Part shown: piece after piece, positions 57,089 to 60,000 of the stretch
Layout: each line of letters opens with the position of its first letter
Position numbering within the stretch: the first letter of the stretch is position 1
Assembly: GCF_964204645.1 (NCBI RefSeq)
Contig: NC_134027.1
Span: 789,501-849,500 of the forward strand
Reading direction: 5' to 3'
Length of the DNA stretch: 60,000 bases
Source: Tubulanus polymorphus
Taxonomy: Eukaryota > Nemertea > Palaeonemertea > Tubulaniformes > Tubulanidae
The notes under the pieces: generated by a model
Databases searched by the model: none
What the model saw: only the letters and a program-made list of their open reading frames with translations
What the model was told of the DNA's origin: nothing
Made by a program: the position numbers and the translations under genes

Positions 57089-59770
57089 CCTTGTCACTGG
57101 TTTATCTCGTAAATGACTAGTATGATAAAGTCATCGCTCTAGAACAAAGACGGCGTCATTATTGAGTTTGTTCGTTTTGACATTTGCATTTTCTTTTATA
57201 TTTGATTTTTCTTTTGAGGATTTCTATTTTTCTTCATCGATTTCTATAAAACTTGTTAGTGTTGCGCGTGTCTATAGCAACCAGTTTATATTGATCGTCC
57301 GATTGAATATTGAAAATGAATAATTTGTAAAAATTCGCAATAACCCAGTTGTAGTTTAAATCTGAATTTGGAGTTACATGTCTAGTTCCACAGGGCTTTT
57401 AATTTGCGAGGTATGGAAAACGATTTCATACAAAGAATTCTCTATGAAATAGAATGGAGGATTATGTCATATATAATAGTGTTGTGAAAGCCTTACTCCA
57501 GTCAAACAATAAAAATGTCATGTATAAACACTGGTATAAATATCTCTCACATAATATAACAGTCTTACCTGGATAATTTATGTGTGTCGAATTGGTGCCA
57601 TAGGTTTTTTTCACTGTGTCTTTCCGATAGTAAAATATCTTTTTTCGAGACTCCTTTGTTCAAATGTCATGTATACACGCCATAGACCTCATAACTTTGG
57701 CCGAAAATGATTATATTTCCCCAAGTTCTTTATTCAAATATAGTTCATTATCATCCAGCACCCAGCATTCCATCCGTATAAAGTCCTGATATTGAGTTGT
57801 TTTGCACTAAAACCCAGTTCCACAGTTGTGAGTAAAATAGTCGAGAGTCTGCGGAACTGGATCTGGTTCCACAGTTTTGTCGGTAAAGTTTGACTTTAAA
57901 ACTGAAATGAATTCAGTATCAATGTTTTAACTCCTAAGATTCAAGAACTATGACACTGGATCCAATAGTTAACAAACCCCATACCACGCAACATAACAAA
58001 CGACTTCAGTATCCGAGCGACTGACCCAGGATCACTCGAGCATCTCATCCAGAATCATCACCGGCGGGAGCTGTCACCTCGCTGCGATTATAGCATCTTA
58101 CCCTCGATATCTCGATCACTGGTTTGTAATTTATAGCACAGTTCGCACAACACAGCCGCTGAATTTAAAAAAATATCTTTTGCAGAAGGGAATTTTTGTA
58201 GTAAAACATTCCCTGAATCAGTCCCATAAATCAAACTTTATTGTAACATGCAATTCAAATATGATTGTTTAATGATCTATTCAAGAAAAAGAGAACTGAA
58301 TTCTAGTCGCTGTGGCTGTTTCATTGTAAAATTCTCGTGTACAGAACTGAGCCCCACAGAGCCATGACATGGAGACCTTTTATCTCACATGCTAGACAGA
58401 GCAATCCGAAACTGACCCATTTGGTCAATCTCTAGATTGCGCACGAGTGGTCTACGAGTGTGAGGATCTACCAGAAATCAGGGTCACGTAAAATGATAAA
58501 CTACAAAGGTTCCAATTCACGCGAAAACAAAACATTAACTTCCTAGATGAAATTCAGATCTTCTGCAGTATCAATGCTTCATATCAAAGTCCTCACCCGA
58601 TTTTTCATAAAGGTTTTGAAATTTACACAAAAAAGGAATAGTTGCGCGCTTTCGGCACCAGGGGGCAGGTATTCTCGATTATTCATTGCATTATTATGAT
58701 ATATCATATATCGCATACGCGTCAATTACCATTTTATATTTGAAACATATGAAAGCGTAAAGCTTTGCGTATAAAATCCACATGGTGCATGCAGGTGTGA
58801 GCGGATTACAGTTTATATGTAAAATCAGTTATTGCAACGGAATTTAGATTAATTACTGATATAAACAGCATAGAAATTCTACAGAGACATTCCCGACGTG
58901 TAATCGGGGACTCTGTGTGCAGGAAACCTGTATAGAAGACAGTGTTCGGTTGAGTCTAGTCTTCAGTCTCGAGGTAAAAGAAAAAACCTTTGGTTGAAAT
59001 AATTTCGATTTTTCACTTACTATAAAAATAATTCATACGGAAATGTATGGATTTTTTAATGACGTGATTTAATTTTTAAATTAAAAATAAATTCATTCAT
59101 TCATAACTCAAAATATGTAAACTGTCTAATCAACTGTGGAACAGTTGTTGATCGTTTGATATCCCACAGATTCCATGTAGGACCAAATTGTTACTATGAA
59201 CTGGACCAGTTCTAATTAATAATGACAATAATAATCTTTATTTACATTGAAATTACAACATAATATAACACAAATAATATTCCTACGGTCGTGACTTACA
59301 TTCAATATATTGTGGCCATAGATCGTGAGTCTGGTTTTAAGTTGTGAGAATGGTTATAAAATCAATTTTGTGTTAGACTATAATCTTAAATGTAGTAACG
59401 ACTGTACGGCTTGAGTGGTCTTAAAATCTAAGATTATCATGACCGTGCGCGAATCTATCTAGTGACAGTGGGTGCACAAAGTCCGAGCACGATTTTGCTA
59501 GAAAGATGGTAAACTTTTCGAGGAAATGCCGAATTGTTTTAGCACAAAACTGGACAACCTTTGATTTAAACGATCGTTGTGTGAACTTCTCCAAGCTGAA
59601 CTCATAAAAACGATAATTTTCTAAACGAGAAATAGGTTTATTATTGCAAGGTCTTTGTGTCAGGGTTCAGTTCAGGAAACAAAGACACGTTCGTTCAAAA
59701 AGCTCGTTCGGACTAATAGAGCTATTCTATATTATATTTGTGTATTTATAAATACATATTTTCAGTAGAC
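57089..59770. other. no gene seen; decayed dispersed repeats
   Basis: This is the upstream region of the secreted-protein gene. It contains a CCCAGTTCCACAGTT element at about 57820-57965 (related copies near 36040, 43440 and 51700) and a decayed MITE at 59320-59460. No coding exon or RNA gene is recognised. Confidence 0.4.
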
Positions 59771-59772
59771 GA

Positions 59773-59930
<158 letters not shown>

Positions 59931-59962
59931 GGTGCATGTTCTTGTTATTCTATATTTCGTGG

Positions 59963-59974
59963 ACTATATAAAAG
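59963..59974 (+). promoter_or_regulatory. TATA-like motif at the window edge
   Basis: ACTATATAAAAG is a good TATA-box match. Any gene it serves would lie beyond the window, so the call rests on the motif alone. Confidence 0.2.
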
Positions 59975-60000
59975 CACTATTTTCTCGATTTAGCTCGATT

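Overview
This window reads as nuclear DNA of a bilaterian invertebrate. Genes are split by short GT-AG introns, one gene encodes a metazoan SH3-SH2-kinase module, there is a rhodopsin-type GPCR fragment and a TTAGGG-like tract, and the AT-rich intergenic DNA is full of tandem repeats, foldback elements and tRNA-derived SINE-like pieces. A lophotrochozoan such as a mollusc, brachiopod, phoronid or annelid is plausible, but nothing here fixes the phylum. There are no operons, and most single-frame open reading frames are repeat artefacts.

Layout. 1-5.4 kb holds one probable plus-strand exon (1492-1849) and several minisatellites. 5.37-5.77 kb is a long foldback. 6.2-10.6 kb is a direct duplication carrying 80-bp and 42-bp arrays and a homopyrimidine tract. 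11.3-27.75 kb is a macrosatellite of two unrelated units, A (153 bp, 51 codons) and B (159 bp), arranged as six A-array/B-array blocks with constant junctions. 27.9-29.7 kb is a tandem set of decayed exon-intron modules. 31.1-33.7 kb contains tRNA-like elements, a degenerate telomere-like tract, the last exon of a GPCR and a 52-bp-arm inverted repeat.

The right half is gene-bearing and mostly on the minus strand. 33785-42783 is a 14-coding-exon gene that I joined by splice phase into about 1111 residues: SH3, SH2, a pseudokinase that has lost the glycine loop, the VAIK lysine, the HRD aspartate and the DFG aspartate and glycine, and then a 650-residue phosphosite-rich coiled-coil tail. 46143-50758 may hold a small secreted protein (weak model). 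52369-53280 is an intronless, basic 303-residue protein of unknown function. 54379-57088 is a five-exon gene for a 12-cysteine secreted, probably GPI-anchored protein. The remainder to 60 kb is MITE-like repeats and a long AT microsatellite.

The strongest candidates for something undescribed are the SH3-SH2-pseudokinase with its giant tail, the A/B macrosatellite whose A unit stays open as a repeating membrane-segment-like peptide, and the tandem exon-intron modules. The genes show no evident shared pathway.
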